64,000 nucleotides of DNA from Paramarasmius palmivorus (Eukaryota > Basidiomycota > Agaricomycetes > Agaricales > Marasmiaceae), in assembly GCA_037176845.1 (NCBI GenBank), contig JAYKXP010000016.1:434001-498000 (forward strand), in the 5' to 3' direction. Below, one piece after another: positions 24,155 to 34,435 of this stretch; the stretch's first letter is position 1, and each line of letters opens with the position of its first letter. Below the pieces are notes generated by a model. The model worked only from the letters and a program-made list of their open reading frames with translations, was not told where the DNA came from and did no database searches. The position numbers and the translations under genes were made by a program.

Positions 24155-24182
24155 TCTTCATTCTCATCATTCACCATCTACC

Positions 24183-25239
24183 ATGACTTCCATCGGCACT
24201 GGCTACGATCTCTCTGCAAGCACATACTCTCCAGACGGACGTATATTTCAGGTTTGCATCATTCTTATCTGAAATCGCTCGGATTCTAATGATTTCCAGG
24301 TGGAATATGCGAATAAAGCGGTAGAGAATTCTGGGTATAGTTTGACTCCGACATCTACCTGAAACAAAACTCATGGTATTATAGGACCGCCATAGGCCTG
24401 AGAGTGAAGGATGGAATAGTATTGGCAGTCGAGAAATTAGTTCATTCGAAGCTGTTGGTTCCCGAGGCGAATCGTAGAATACAAACAGTCGATAAACACA
24501 TCGGCCTGGTGCGACATTGTCTGGCTTTGACCTCTTACGAGTGCTGATGAATACCTTCCAGGCTACGGCTGGCCTTCTCGCAGATGGAAGACAACTGGCA
24601 AACAGAGCAAGAGATGAATCCTCTGGTTACCGGGACAATTTCCGTGCCCCAGCACCTCTCAAGGTAGATATCCAACAACCATTTAATTCATCACTACACT
24701 TTGTTAACTTTCTTTGTTAGTATATTGCCGACCGTCTGGGATCGTATATGCAAGTCTATACACTCTACTCATCCGTCAGACCTTTTGGAATCAGCACTAT
24801 TATTGGTGGAATCGATGAAAGTGGGCCATCATTGTTTGTTGTTGAACCAAGCGGTGTTTTCTATGTCAGTCAGCCTTCTCGTTCTTAAACATTCCACCAA
24901 AATTAACTGGGCGAATAGGGCTACCATGGAGCCGCTGTCGGCAAAGGTCGTCAACTTGCAAAGACCGAGCTGGAGAAATTGAAGCTTACGGAGCTCACGA
25001 CACGACAAGCAGTAATGGAAGCAGCTAGGATGTAAGTAAAAGTGGATCGCCCGCTTCGCATCTCAAGCTCATTTAACGTCAGTATACACCTTGTGCACGA
25101 AGACTCAAAAGAGAAGGAATTCGAGTTAGAAATGTCGTGGATCGGTGATGAAACCAATGGCCTACACCTACCAGTTCCCAAAGATTTGTTTGCGGAGGCG
25201 GAAGCAAAGGCCAAAGCTGCCCTGGAAGATTTTGAGTAG
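24183..25239 (+). CDS. PRE10: 20S proteasome alpha-type subunit Pre10 (alpha7; human PSMA3)
   Basis: The start [19 protein letters not shown], then [16 protein letters not shown], is the N-terminal alpha-subunit signature, and [11 protein letters not shown] at the start is specific to the alpha7/PSMA3 type. Later blocks agree: [59 protein letters not shown] and a C-terminal acidic/Ala-rich tail ([15 protein letters not shown]). It forms part of the heptameric alpha ring that gates the core particle. Six short introns; stop TAG at 25237-25239. It lies between NUP82 (divergent) and RPN12 (convergent, 108 bp between stops). A GGACGC inverted repeat is just upstream. Confidence 0.95.
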
Positions 25240-25347
25240 TTCAATCTGTTGTGTACTTCATAGTCAATGCGTCAATGTTTCATCATTCCCCCTCGGGCTT
25301 GCTGGAGTAAATTAAACGAAGGAAACCATCTTGGAGTGAAGCCATGT

Positions 25348-26412
25348 CTACACAATCTGCTCTAGCTCTCTAGCATATGCTAATGAAGCCGCAATCAACT
25401 TTTCCTTGGGTATATCTGTCTGTTCCTCTCCTTTCCGGGCAAAGGTCACAGTAGAAGCACCCAGATCCACTTGCCAGCCACGCTGCGAGAAGTCGGGTCA
25501 GAAAGGCTACAACGTACGTATCCACTGAAATGACCGCACCTGTTTGGCAAATGACAGAAACTCTGATTGATTTGTGAAGAAGAGTAGGGTTGCGGCATCC
25601 TTTAAGGGAAGGGTCTCGTAGGCAGCTTCTTCACAGGTCGCGATTTCATTCCTATCGCAGAGCGGACTTCAGCGACGCAACAAGGCGGAAGAATGACCAT
25701 CATACCGAATAGTGCCCATGAGACTGTCCACGAAAAACTTGTACTCCTCTGCCGGTGCTTCCTCTCTCGCATTCCACACCTTACTGTAGCTTCCTTCCAT
25801 CAACCACTGTTCCAGATTTACTGGATGCCGAATAAATGGGTTCTCTCCAATAGCATCTACAGACAACGGTAGACTTTCAAGGGTTGTGTGGAAGTCGGCT
25901 ATACGGTTTTGGGTGAGCAGTCGAATGAGGTTTAGACCACGGATTGGATATTCGCGTTTCGAAGGAGGAAGGACAGTGCTGAAATGGCTGGCGTTAAGAA
26001 AGATTGTCGCAAGAAGATTTTCTTGAGCACCCACCTGTAGTCGGAATAAAAGGTTTGCAATTGAGAGAAGTATCGGTCGAACGAGGGAACGTCCTTTGTC
26101 CGAATACTCCAGATGGCACCAATCTCTAGAATATCACCTGAGCGGTAGGCCGTCAGAATGGAGAATTTCAAGGAGCATAGTAGCACTTACGAGCGACTAT
26201 GAGATCGTTTTCATTAGCTTGGCCTTGCGGGATGAGCAATCCAGCTTCAATGAGGCCAATCTGAAGCGGTGCTTCAGTACTAATTCCTAGCCGAATGCAG
26301 AGACACTCACCTTGAGCTTGGAGAGAAGTGTCCCACATTTCTTGAGATCTGAAGGTTTGGAATTGAAAGCTTTCTGAAGCTCATCGTATTGCGATCTGAG
26401 CTGGTTTGCCAT
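25348..26412 (-). CDS. RPN12: 26S proteasome regulatory subunit Rpn12
   Basis: Read leftward from the ATG at 26410-26412 ([19 protein letters not shown]) to a TAG at 25348-25350. Blocks include [90 protein letters not shown] and [19 protein letters not shown]. This is the Rpn12/PSMD8 pattern (CSN8/PSD8/eIF3k domain). Rpn12 joins the lid last and locks lid and base together. Five or so short introns. The start is only 101 bp from the divergent PRE3 start, so the two share one promoter region. Confidence 0.95.
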
Positions 26413-26433
26413 GGTGGAGAGTTTGAGGAAAGC

Positions 26434-26461
26434 GACGCGTGTCCCAGAGGACGCGCGTCCC
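26434..26461. promoter_or_regulatory. Paired GACGCG(T/C)GTCCC elements in the RPN12/PRE3 bidirectional promoter
   Basis: GACGCGTGTCCC is at 26434-26445 and GACGCGCGTCCC at 26450-26461, 16 bp apart. The second includes the perfect 12-bp palindrome GGACGCGCGTCC (26449-26460). Both lie in the 101 bp between the two proteasome start codons. A shared role with the PRE10 upstream repeat is inferred. Confidence 0.45.
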
Positions 26462-26513
26462 CGCCTTTCCTTCTCGTTTCCCATCACATATCCTTTTTCA
26501 TACCTCTTTCATC

Positions 26514-27499
26514 ATGGACCACATCGACATGCAGCGACTGAAAAGCGGAGAGGTCAACTTGGGTGTAGGGATCTCTGCATGTACTACAAATATCTCCGTC
26601 ACTAAGATGATCTTTAGACCTCAATCATGGCAGTCCAATTCGAAGGTGGAGTCGTTATTGGGGCTGATAGTAGGACAACTACTGGGAGCTACATTGTCAG
26701 TCCTATCCAACTCTCACCTTCACTCTCTGTGCTCAATCACTTTCGAAACAGGCCAATCGTGTCACGGACAAGCTGACTTTCCTTCATGATCGCGTTTACT
26801 GTTGTCGGTCTGGCTCTGCAGCAGACACGCAAGCCATCGCAGATATCGGTCATTACTATCTTCAGATGCAAGCGTATGTCATGTCTGAAAGCATGTATCA
26901 GGGCCTTACTCATAAATCACACAGTCAGACATTAAGCCAACCCCCGACAGTGCTCACAGCAGCAGCCTTGATGGAGAGGTTGTGCTACCAGAACAAGGAT
27001 GCTTTGAGTGCAGGGATCATTGTAGCTGGCTGGGACAAGGCAGTCGGTCCGAGTGTCTATAACATTCCACTTGGAGGAGGGCTATTCCGTCAGCCATGGG
27101 CCATTGGAGGTGAGTAACGTCTACGGTAGATTTTCGAGGATCTCACATACTGGGGTAGGCTCCGGTTCGACCTACGTGTATGGATACTGTGACGCCACCT
27201 ATCAGGATGGTTGGGGAAGAGATGAGACTGTGAATTTCGTGAAAAATAGTACGTGTGGAATCCCCGGAATGGACTTTGCCTTTTCTAACTTTCTCTTCAC
27301 AGCACTTGCATTGGCAATGTCTCGAGATGGCTCATCTGGTGGTTGCATTCGTATGTGTGTCATTACCGAAGACAAGGTCGAAAGATTATTCGTACCTGGG
27401 GATCAGTTGCCTAGGTTCTGGGAGGGCAAGGAAGTTTTGGGAGATGCAAAGAAGCCAACGATTAACAGAGATGTAGTACCCATGGCCGTCGAAGCATAG
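26514..27499 (+). CDS. PRE3: 20S proteasome catalytic beta1 subunit Pre3
   Basis: Exon 1 encodes a short propeptide ([17 protein letters not shown]). The next exon opens with [20 protein letters not shown], so the catalytic Thr1 directly follows the conserved Gly at the autocleavage site. Further motifs are [39 protein letters not shown] and [14 protein letters not shown]. This is the caspase-like beta1 active subunit (PSMB6). The Gly-Thr junction falls exactly at an intron, so splicing accuracy sets the mature N-terminus. Five introns; stop TAG at 27497-27499. It shares a promoter with RPN12. Confidence 0.95.
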
Positions 27500-27567
27500 A
27501 TCAATGTATAGGATTTGACTGACTCTGTAACGATCCCTCGAGATATGAATGAAAAGTCTACTATTAC

Positions 27568-29044
27568 TTATTCAAAGTCGAGCAATGAGCGATGATTGTA
27601 TCGTTTTATCCATCCTACTCTTCCTTCCCATCCCATGCCCTCAAACATCCGCAATCTCCATAACGCCAGCGCGACGGCAGCCGTGTCCGCAAATTGAATC
27701 GTGTTCTCGTCTGACATCAAAACAAAGGCATGACTATACTTATTTTCGCCTTTTCGGCTCCTACTTTCCGGTGTGTTCATCTTTGCTTTATATCGAGCAT
27801 TTCGCTCAACGCCAAGGATTTTGGATAGCAGTTCGTATAGTGCAGCACGTTGTGACGACTCTGGAAAAGCCAGCGCACCGTGATAGAGTGGTATTTGGTG
27901 GGTTGGCAAAGTTTCGGACATTTGAGAGGATTCTGTGGTGGTTGTAGGATACAAGGTGGACATTGTGCGATTGGGAGCATTAGTTGGTGACTTTTCTGCC
28001 TCTTCCATCGGTGGATGAGATGACATTGAAGCCTGAGGCCTTTGTTTGGTTGCAGGATTACGACTGACCGGAGGGACTACCAGCACTGCAATAGCATTGT
28101 CGATAGGCAAAGTACCTGAAGTCTGCATTTCCTTCCACTCTGCACGAGTAAGCCTCCGTATCAATGTGTGAGTCGCAAATTTCCGCGGTCGGTAACGGAG
28201 TTGTTCGTACACCAACTGAAGTTCCTGAAGAACCCGCAATCGGAGAAGGTGTCCAATCTGCTTTTCCAGCAGGGAATGCACCTGTACTTTTAAGCGCCTG
28301 GATAGACCTCGAGGTAATCATTAGCCAGCAGTCAGTGTGAATAAGGTATCCACACCTCTCTCTCTCAGCTGTTGTAACGCGTCTTTCCAACACAAAATAT
28401 ATCGCGCTCTTCCATGTTCTCTCGCTTTAAATTTTGGATGTTCTAGACCATCAGGCACGAATACCGTCTCCAATTGCTGATTTATTCGTGTAAATCGGTT
28501 GCTTTTCGAAGAAGGTAGTCGCATATTTGACAGACGAAGGAGGAAATCTGTTGAACGCGTCTCAGCACCAGTTCTTGCTTGTCACAAAAGAAATGAGATA
28601 CCGGATGGAAGGTATTGGTTAGTGACAATGCAACGGCGAACTGGAGAGGACATCATTCTAACTAGAAGCAGATGATTAGATACTGAAAACTATAGCGAGA
28701 CGGAAATACTCCGTACGATAGGGACTTGACCACCACCGACGTTCCTCCTCGGTCATCTGCCTGGGACCTTCAGTCTCTCCTTCGCTTGTTTTTGCACGTT
28801 TTCCAACGCGAATCCTTGGTGGCAGGGTCTTGTGTCGAGCATAGTCGTGTGAGTTTGAGATGGGATTACTGGGTGTCAATAGAATTGACTCGGAGAGACT
28901 GGCTGGATCGAAGGACGGTGCCGGAGGAATTGGCTTGCGCAGTAAACGTGTAGGTGAACGTGTAGTGACACGTTTGAATGGTTCAAGAGGCGGCTGGGGG
29001 TGCTCGGCGATTTTTTTGAGGAGACGTGATAGGATGCGTGGCAT
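27568..29044 (-). CDS. Conserved fungal protein of unknown function, probably mitochondrial
   Basis: Read leftward from the ATG at 29042-29044 to a TAA at 27568-27570, four introns. The N-terminus (MPRILSRLLKKIAEHPQPP, then many Arg/Pro) is basic and amphipathic, as in a mitochondrial presequence. Conserved-looking blocks follow: EEERRWWSSPYLRMMSSPVR, RCIVTNQYLPSDFLLRL, VFVPDGLEHPKFKAREHGRA and RYILCWKDALQQL, then a helical segment VHSLLEKQIGHLLRLRVLQE and a Pro/Ser/Thr-rich part before FVLMSDENTIQFADTAAVAL. I do not recognise a named family; a role in mitochondrial gene expression is only a guess from charge. All frames close, so it is an intact gene. It faces the PRE3 3' end and diverges from an oxidoreductase 130 bp away. 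Confidence 0.75.
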
Positions 29045-29174
29045 TGGTCGGGTGCTAAACCCAATTCCCTATCGCATCACTGCGCGTCAGTAGCAACGGC
29101 GGTGTCAGGTCTTATTCATTACTTCGAACAGTCATGCTGCTATTTAAATCCTCTCTTTCTCCTTCCTTATCAAC

Positions 29175-30826
29175 ATGTCTTCTTCCGTTTTCTCAGGTAC
29201 CAAAAATTTCTGGCGCAAGTCTGTTAGACAGAAAGAATCACCAATCTACGCTTCAGATATCGGCACAAAGCACCCATTCGAACCAGTAACCCTTGCAATC
29301 ATTGGATGTGGTCAACGAGGAAATGCAAGTCTGCCTTTACTTCCTTGGTGTTTCCTAACCCCCTACTCTAGGCATACGCTAAATATGCATTCCGAAACCC
29401 AGAAGCTTGCAAGATAGTAGCTGTCGCGGAACCCCGGCCAGAACCCCGTCTACGTTTCGTAGAAAAGTACAGAATCGACGGGACATTGACATTCAATAGC
29501 TGGCAAGACCTTCATGCTGCATCGGCAGAAACCATCAAGGCCATCGGGAAGAGGCTAGCAGATGCGGTTCTTATTGCCGTGCAAGATCACCTTCACGTTG
29601 AAGTCGCACTCGCGTTCGCTGAACAGGGTTATCATATTCTCTGCGAGAAGCCCATGGCAACCAGCTTGCGGGATTGCATTATGATCGAAGAGGCCATTAA
29701 GAAAGCAGGCATTATCTTTGGAATGGGACATGGTATCCTTTTCTTCGTACTCTTACTATATTATGCGCCAGCCTCTTACAATCATCCAATAGTCATGCGA
29801 TATTCCCCTTACAGTCAAGAAATTACCAAGATTGTACGGTCTGGTACACTGGGAAAGTTAATTAACATCGTTCAGGTTGAGCCTGTCGGACATTACCATT
29901 TTGCCCATTCCTATGTTCGAGGGAACTGGGCCAAGGAGAAGAGCAGTTCTTTTTCTCTAATGACGAAGAGTTGCCAGTAAGTTGGCCGCCAACTCCCATG
30001 ATTTAGTTTTCTGAAGGATGCGCTTTCTAGTGATATCGACATTATATGCCATTGGTTTGGAGCAACAAAACCGAAGAAAGTATCATCTTTTGGATCCTTG
30101 CAGCATTTCCGTCCTTCTGGAAAGCCTGTAGAGGCTGGAGATGCGGTTCGCTGTTTCGATTGCTCAATTGCACATGAATGTCCCTACAGTGCTAAGAGAA
30201 GTACGTTTACATTAACTCCAACACTCGTAAACAAGACTTACGATTCTCTGTTAGTTTACCTCGACCGGGTGACCCGAGGGTCAAAGGGATGGCCAGTCAG
30301 TGTTATTGTCGATGACATCCCTGATATCGAGAACGTCACCGAAGCGCTCAAAACTGGGCCGTATGGACGCTGCGTATACGAGTGCGAAAACGATGTATGC
30401 GATAATCAGGTCGTGAACCTTGAATTCGAGAACGGGGAGACAGCGTCCTTTACTATGGTTGCTTTCACTTCTGCGATATGTGACCGACAGCTGCGGATGC
30501 ATTTTACACACGGAGAAATCATAGGCGACATGTCGACATTCACTGTCACAGACTTTCGACAGAATAAGACTACAACTCACAGACCAAAGGATGAGGGTGG
30601 TGGACATGGCGGGGGCGATATGGGTCTGATCAGGGCGTTTGTGGAAGCTGTACGGACCGGTGATCAGAAGGTGCTGGGGACCGATATCGAAGAAGTCCTC
30701 AAGAGCCACCTCACGGTCTTCGCAGCAGAAACAAGCCGCAGAGAAGGGATGGTAGTCAACTGTATGGAATTCGAAGAGAAGGCACGAGAGAACGTAAAGC
30801 AGGCCAACGTGCACGAGTTGCGGTGA
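29175..30826 (+). CDS. Gfo/Idh/MocA-family NAD(P)-dependent oxidoreductase
   Basis: The protein opens with a short tail and a Rossmann motif (PVTLAIIGCGQRGNAYAKYA), then an acidic residue after strand 2 (VAEPRPEPR), DAVLIAVQDHLHVEVALAFA and the family motif ILCEKPMATS with the catalytic-site Lys. The C-terminal sheet domain has VRSGTLGKLINIVQVEPVGH, SCHDIDIICHWFGA and GGDMGLIRAFVEAVRTGDQK. Such enzymes oxidise or reduce sugars, inositols or trans-dihydrodiols; the substrate is not readable. Four introns; stop TGA at 30824-30826. An insert with several Cys (AVRCFDCSIAHECPYSAKR) is unusual for the family and could bind a metal. It shares only the fold with the oxidoreductase at 51-52 kb. Confidence 0.87.
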
Positions 30827-30991
30827 TTGTATATTTTAGCTAACAAATCAACAATTGTATTCAATGCTGTATCAATGACTTCCGGGAGCAACAGAAGGCG
30901 TACAAAAGACACATCGACAATACGAAAATGCAGAGAAAAGCACAACGATGAACGGTACAAACTATGGCAAATAGGAAAGGGGAATAGGGAA

Positions 30992-32834
30992 CTAATCCTG
31001 AAGCTCGAGTTCTCGACGAATTATTTCTCGAACGTCTCGTAGACCGCCTGCTTCTTTCTTGACCCTCTTGGGGCTTCGAGTGAGAAGTTCCTGAGCACTG
31101 TCCACCTTGCCCCCAGGGCTGGGCGGAGCCGTCTTGCTTGGACTTTTGAGGTCAGCATTCAAGGAAGACGGCATCTCGAGCCAGCTTTCGCCTGTAATGC
31201 TCAACGGCTTTATAAAAAAGGGACAAAGTTTGGCGAGCATATCCAGAGATTCGTTAGCTTCCGCAACAGAGATCGGGACGGGTGATGATTTGACAACGGC
31301 AGAAGCCACATCACTCTTCGGGAGAGCACGTCGCTTGCGGGTGCTCGGAGTGGAGGTGGTACCGTTAGTAGGAGTAGAAAACAACCTGGAACAAGATCAT
31401 TTAGTGACATGTTCTGTGTAGACAGAATGATACCTACATCCATACACTTTCAGCAACACCACCCAGACGGCCTAGCAAACATTTACGGCGCATCTCATCC
31501 TGATTTAGCTTCAGGATTTGGTCCTGTGTCAACTTGTTGCCGTGCGCATCGGTCCCTCGTTTCGATGGTGAGGCTGACAACGATCTTTGACGGATCCGCT
31601 CATACAATGCTTCACGTCGCGAGGTTGTTGGCGTCTGCGGGACGGGTTGTCGGCCTCTTGGTGTGGTATCAACTGAAGCATCTGATGCTGTTGGGGTGCG
31701 GGTTGTGGGCGTGAGTAACTTGTCGGCTTTGTTAGAATGCGATGATGGTGTAGTCGGGAAGAGCACTGTGTTTTTGGTAGATGACAACGTGATAACGCGT
31801 TTGTTGGGAGAAGAAAGACGTGACGAGGGCGTGATTGGAGCAGGTATAGCAAATTCACCCTTCATGGGCGATAACTTTCTACGTGAGCCGGATGGAGAAG
31901 AAGGCGGTTGTAGTACATCTGTGGTTGACCTTGATGACGAGGCGGTCTTTGGAGAGACAGACGCGAATATTTTAGTCAAGGATGAGGTCTTCCCCGGTGC
32001 GGACAGCTTTGGAAGGTCCGCAAGTGGTATCGTCGGGACCGTAGAGGACTTTTCATGAAGCTGGATGATCGTCAGACGGTATTAAAACGCGCAAAAAGAT
32101 GAGTTTACCTTAACCCAAGATAAAAGCTTTGCATGGAACTGACGACGACGGGACTCGGCAGCTGCTGTCCAACGGGCGACTGCTGCCATGCCGCCTCCCA
32201 TGTCCTTGTCAATGTCCATTTCAACTTCAATTCCAATCCCATACGCAGGCACTCGACGCCCTTCCCCTTTGGAAAAATGGGTCGCAGAACTGATAACGAA
32301 CCCCATTGATCCACGAGTCCATTCCTTGGAAGGAGAAGGTGGTGCATCCACAAAGGGATTTTCATCTTCATCCTCTGACTTCTCTGCATCAACTTTGGAC
32401 GTGCCATCCCATTCCCATATCCAGCAGAGCCTTCGTAAGTCATCGGTGGTGAATTGCGTCGGCAAACCAGTGTAAGTGGTCAGGGAGATATGGTTTAGTA
32501 CGTTCCGAACGATTCCAGTGTCAGAGGACGGCGAAACTGCACATGTTGCAAGAGCATGAGATAAAGATTGTTGAAGAGCAGTCTGAATGGAATCTAAGCG
32601 TGTCAAATGGGATGGCAAGGCAACGTCTAGCTCAACCACGCCTTTTCGGGAAGAGGGCGGAGGTGTAGGTGGCCTTTGAAATCTTTCAGTAACATGTCAA
32701 GTAGAACCAAGTATAAATAAAACTGACGCAATTCTCATTCTCTTGGGCGTGAGGGTATTCTGATCTGGGCTGGTCGGAGGGCATCTCTTCTTCTTCCTGG
32801 GTGAGAGTGGTAGTTCTGAATAAATGTCGGACAT
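30992..32834 (-). CDS. CDT1: DNA replication licensing factor Cdt1
   Basis: Read leftward from the ATG at 32832-32834 ([20 protein letters not shown]) to a TAG at 30992-30994. The middle region has [16 protein letters not shown] and [17 protein letters not shown], the Cdt1 central winged-helix (geminin-binding type) fold. After a Ser/Thr/Pro-rich linker with many SP/TP sites, the C-terminal MCM-binding winged helix reads [20 protein letters not shown] and [19 protein letters not shown]. Cdt1 loads MCM2-7 onto ORC/Cdc6-bound origins in G1. The abundant S/TP sites fit CDK control. Three short introns were recognised. Convergent with the oxidoreductase (165 bp between stops). Confidence 0.9.
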
Positions 32835-34435
32835 GATGATAGAAAATGATAGTGAGAGGCAGCAAGGAGCAGAAATGAAGAAGCAAAATTAAGGTGTCGC
32901 GCAAGGCCCAAATGACCACCGAGGAAGAAGAAGAGGAAGACGCGTCCTGGACCGAGCGCGACTCTGATCAACACAAATTCTCACGCTACCCCCTTGTCTC
33001 CCCGACAATAGACCTCATGCGGCGTGGTTAACTCAAGCTCCCTTCTGTCCACAAACCTTCAAAAAAACTCGTTTTGGCTAGCTGTTCGTGATGACACAAA
33101 TCGGTTCTGGGATCGACAAGACGCCGTCAGCGGAAGTCAGCCGGAGCTTGGACTAGGATATAAGCGCTCGAAAACGAGTTTTTTCGATTCGTCGAAGCAC
33201 CCCAAGATGCAATTGAATACCGGTTTCGCAAGCTTTTTGGAAGCCCGTACTCCCAGGATCGATCGTGTCCTCGAACAACGTACACTGGTCATAGGGTCCT
33301 CGCCACTGATGAGCCAAATTCAAGATTCGAAACTCAATATTGACCGGACGTTCTGTAGTAAGTTGGCCGAACCTGCCGTTTCCTTCGTCCTCATTGTCCA
33401 CTCGCTCTAATGAAATTCCTACAAAGGTCAGCAACAGCCACTTGTGATCCAGTGAGCTGGTTTTTCACCTCCCATGCGGCCTCGTCGGAAAAAGCATTTG
33501 GAAACCAACAGGCCTGCTTATCATGGTGATGATTGTACGTGTCCACTGTCTCAGGCTCACGTTTCTGACCCGTTCTTTGCTGAAAGCGTTGGGGCTTCTC
33601 TACCTAGACTATTTAATGTTCAATCTGTTGTCAAGGGCGTTGTGAGTCTATACAACTTTGTCTATTCGGGTCCACTCTTGATTTAGTGTGATTGCCTCAA
33701 CCATACTTCAGGTGCTTTTCATTTTAGAGAATAGGCTCCTGTTGATTGCGACCAAGTTACAAAAGCTACAGACTTCATACCTACGATTACGGCTCGCCTC
33801 CCATCATTGGTCTGACCAGTGTCTGCGCATCGTTTCAATGATCGTTTCTGTGGCTGTTGATTGTTCAAAGGCGCTTCGGGTCCAATACAATAAACATGCT
33901 TCCAACATCAGACTTCCAGTATCACAATCCCCTCATCAGTCACATATTACGATTTGGGATTCTCCATCAAAGGTGTCGCCCCACTTTCGTTCCCAATCTC
34001 TCTTCCAAGATAATATGTGGGGTCAATTCGCCCTGATACGCATAATGAAGAGGGACAGTGACCTGCGGAATGACTGGAATTCACGTCGCCATTCGGCTCC
34101 TTAACCCAAAAATCAATGGACCAATATATTTGGGTGATGGAAGTTTCTTTTGACGTACAGCGGATATTTGCAGAAGGGTTCCATTTTAGATCTGGGCCTA
34201 TACGCGACAGTGCTGTATGTGTGGTGCAGTGCATCAACGCAATTCCGGTGTCGTGAGACTTTTGGAAGACAGACTAAGATGACTGCTCGCCGAACTGCCA
34301 TTCTTGTCGCGAAGGTTTCCGTCATAATATAATCAGGTAAGAAGCCTATCGTCGTCTTCATGCCTTAAAGACTCCCCTGTCACTCCATAATTCGCCGCGC
34401 CTCTTTCTCTTCCTATCTCTGTTTCACGTCGCTTA
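32835..34435 (+). other. Unassigned 1.6-kb stretch with weak plus-strand coding signal
   Basis: No gene could be closed here. Plus-strand pieces look protein-like. One is LENEFFRFVEAPQDAIEYRF and onward (about 33166-33345). Another is DPFFAESVGASLPRLFNVQS, joined across a plausible GTGAGT...CTTCAG intron (about 33640-33711) to VLFILENRLLLIATKLQKLQ. The second runs to a stop at 34104. No conserved domain was recognised, frames shift between pieces, and no convincing start was found. It could be a fast-evolving intron-rich gene, a decayed gene, or chance. The first 170 bases hold the CDT1 promoter. Confidence 0.3.

Noticed and set aside
28246..28392. Apparent frameshift in the unknown gene between the CWKDALQQL and KVQVHSLLEK exons
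   Set aside because: Using CTCGAG as acceptor instead of the nearby ATCCAG keeps the frame, so no pseudogene call is needed.
30827..30991. Short frames between the oxidoreductase and CDT1
   Set aside because: Convergent 165-bp gap; frames are shadows of flanking genes with no independent support.
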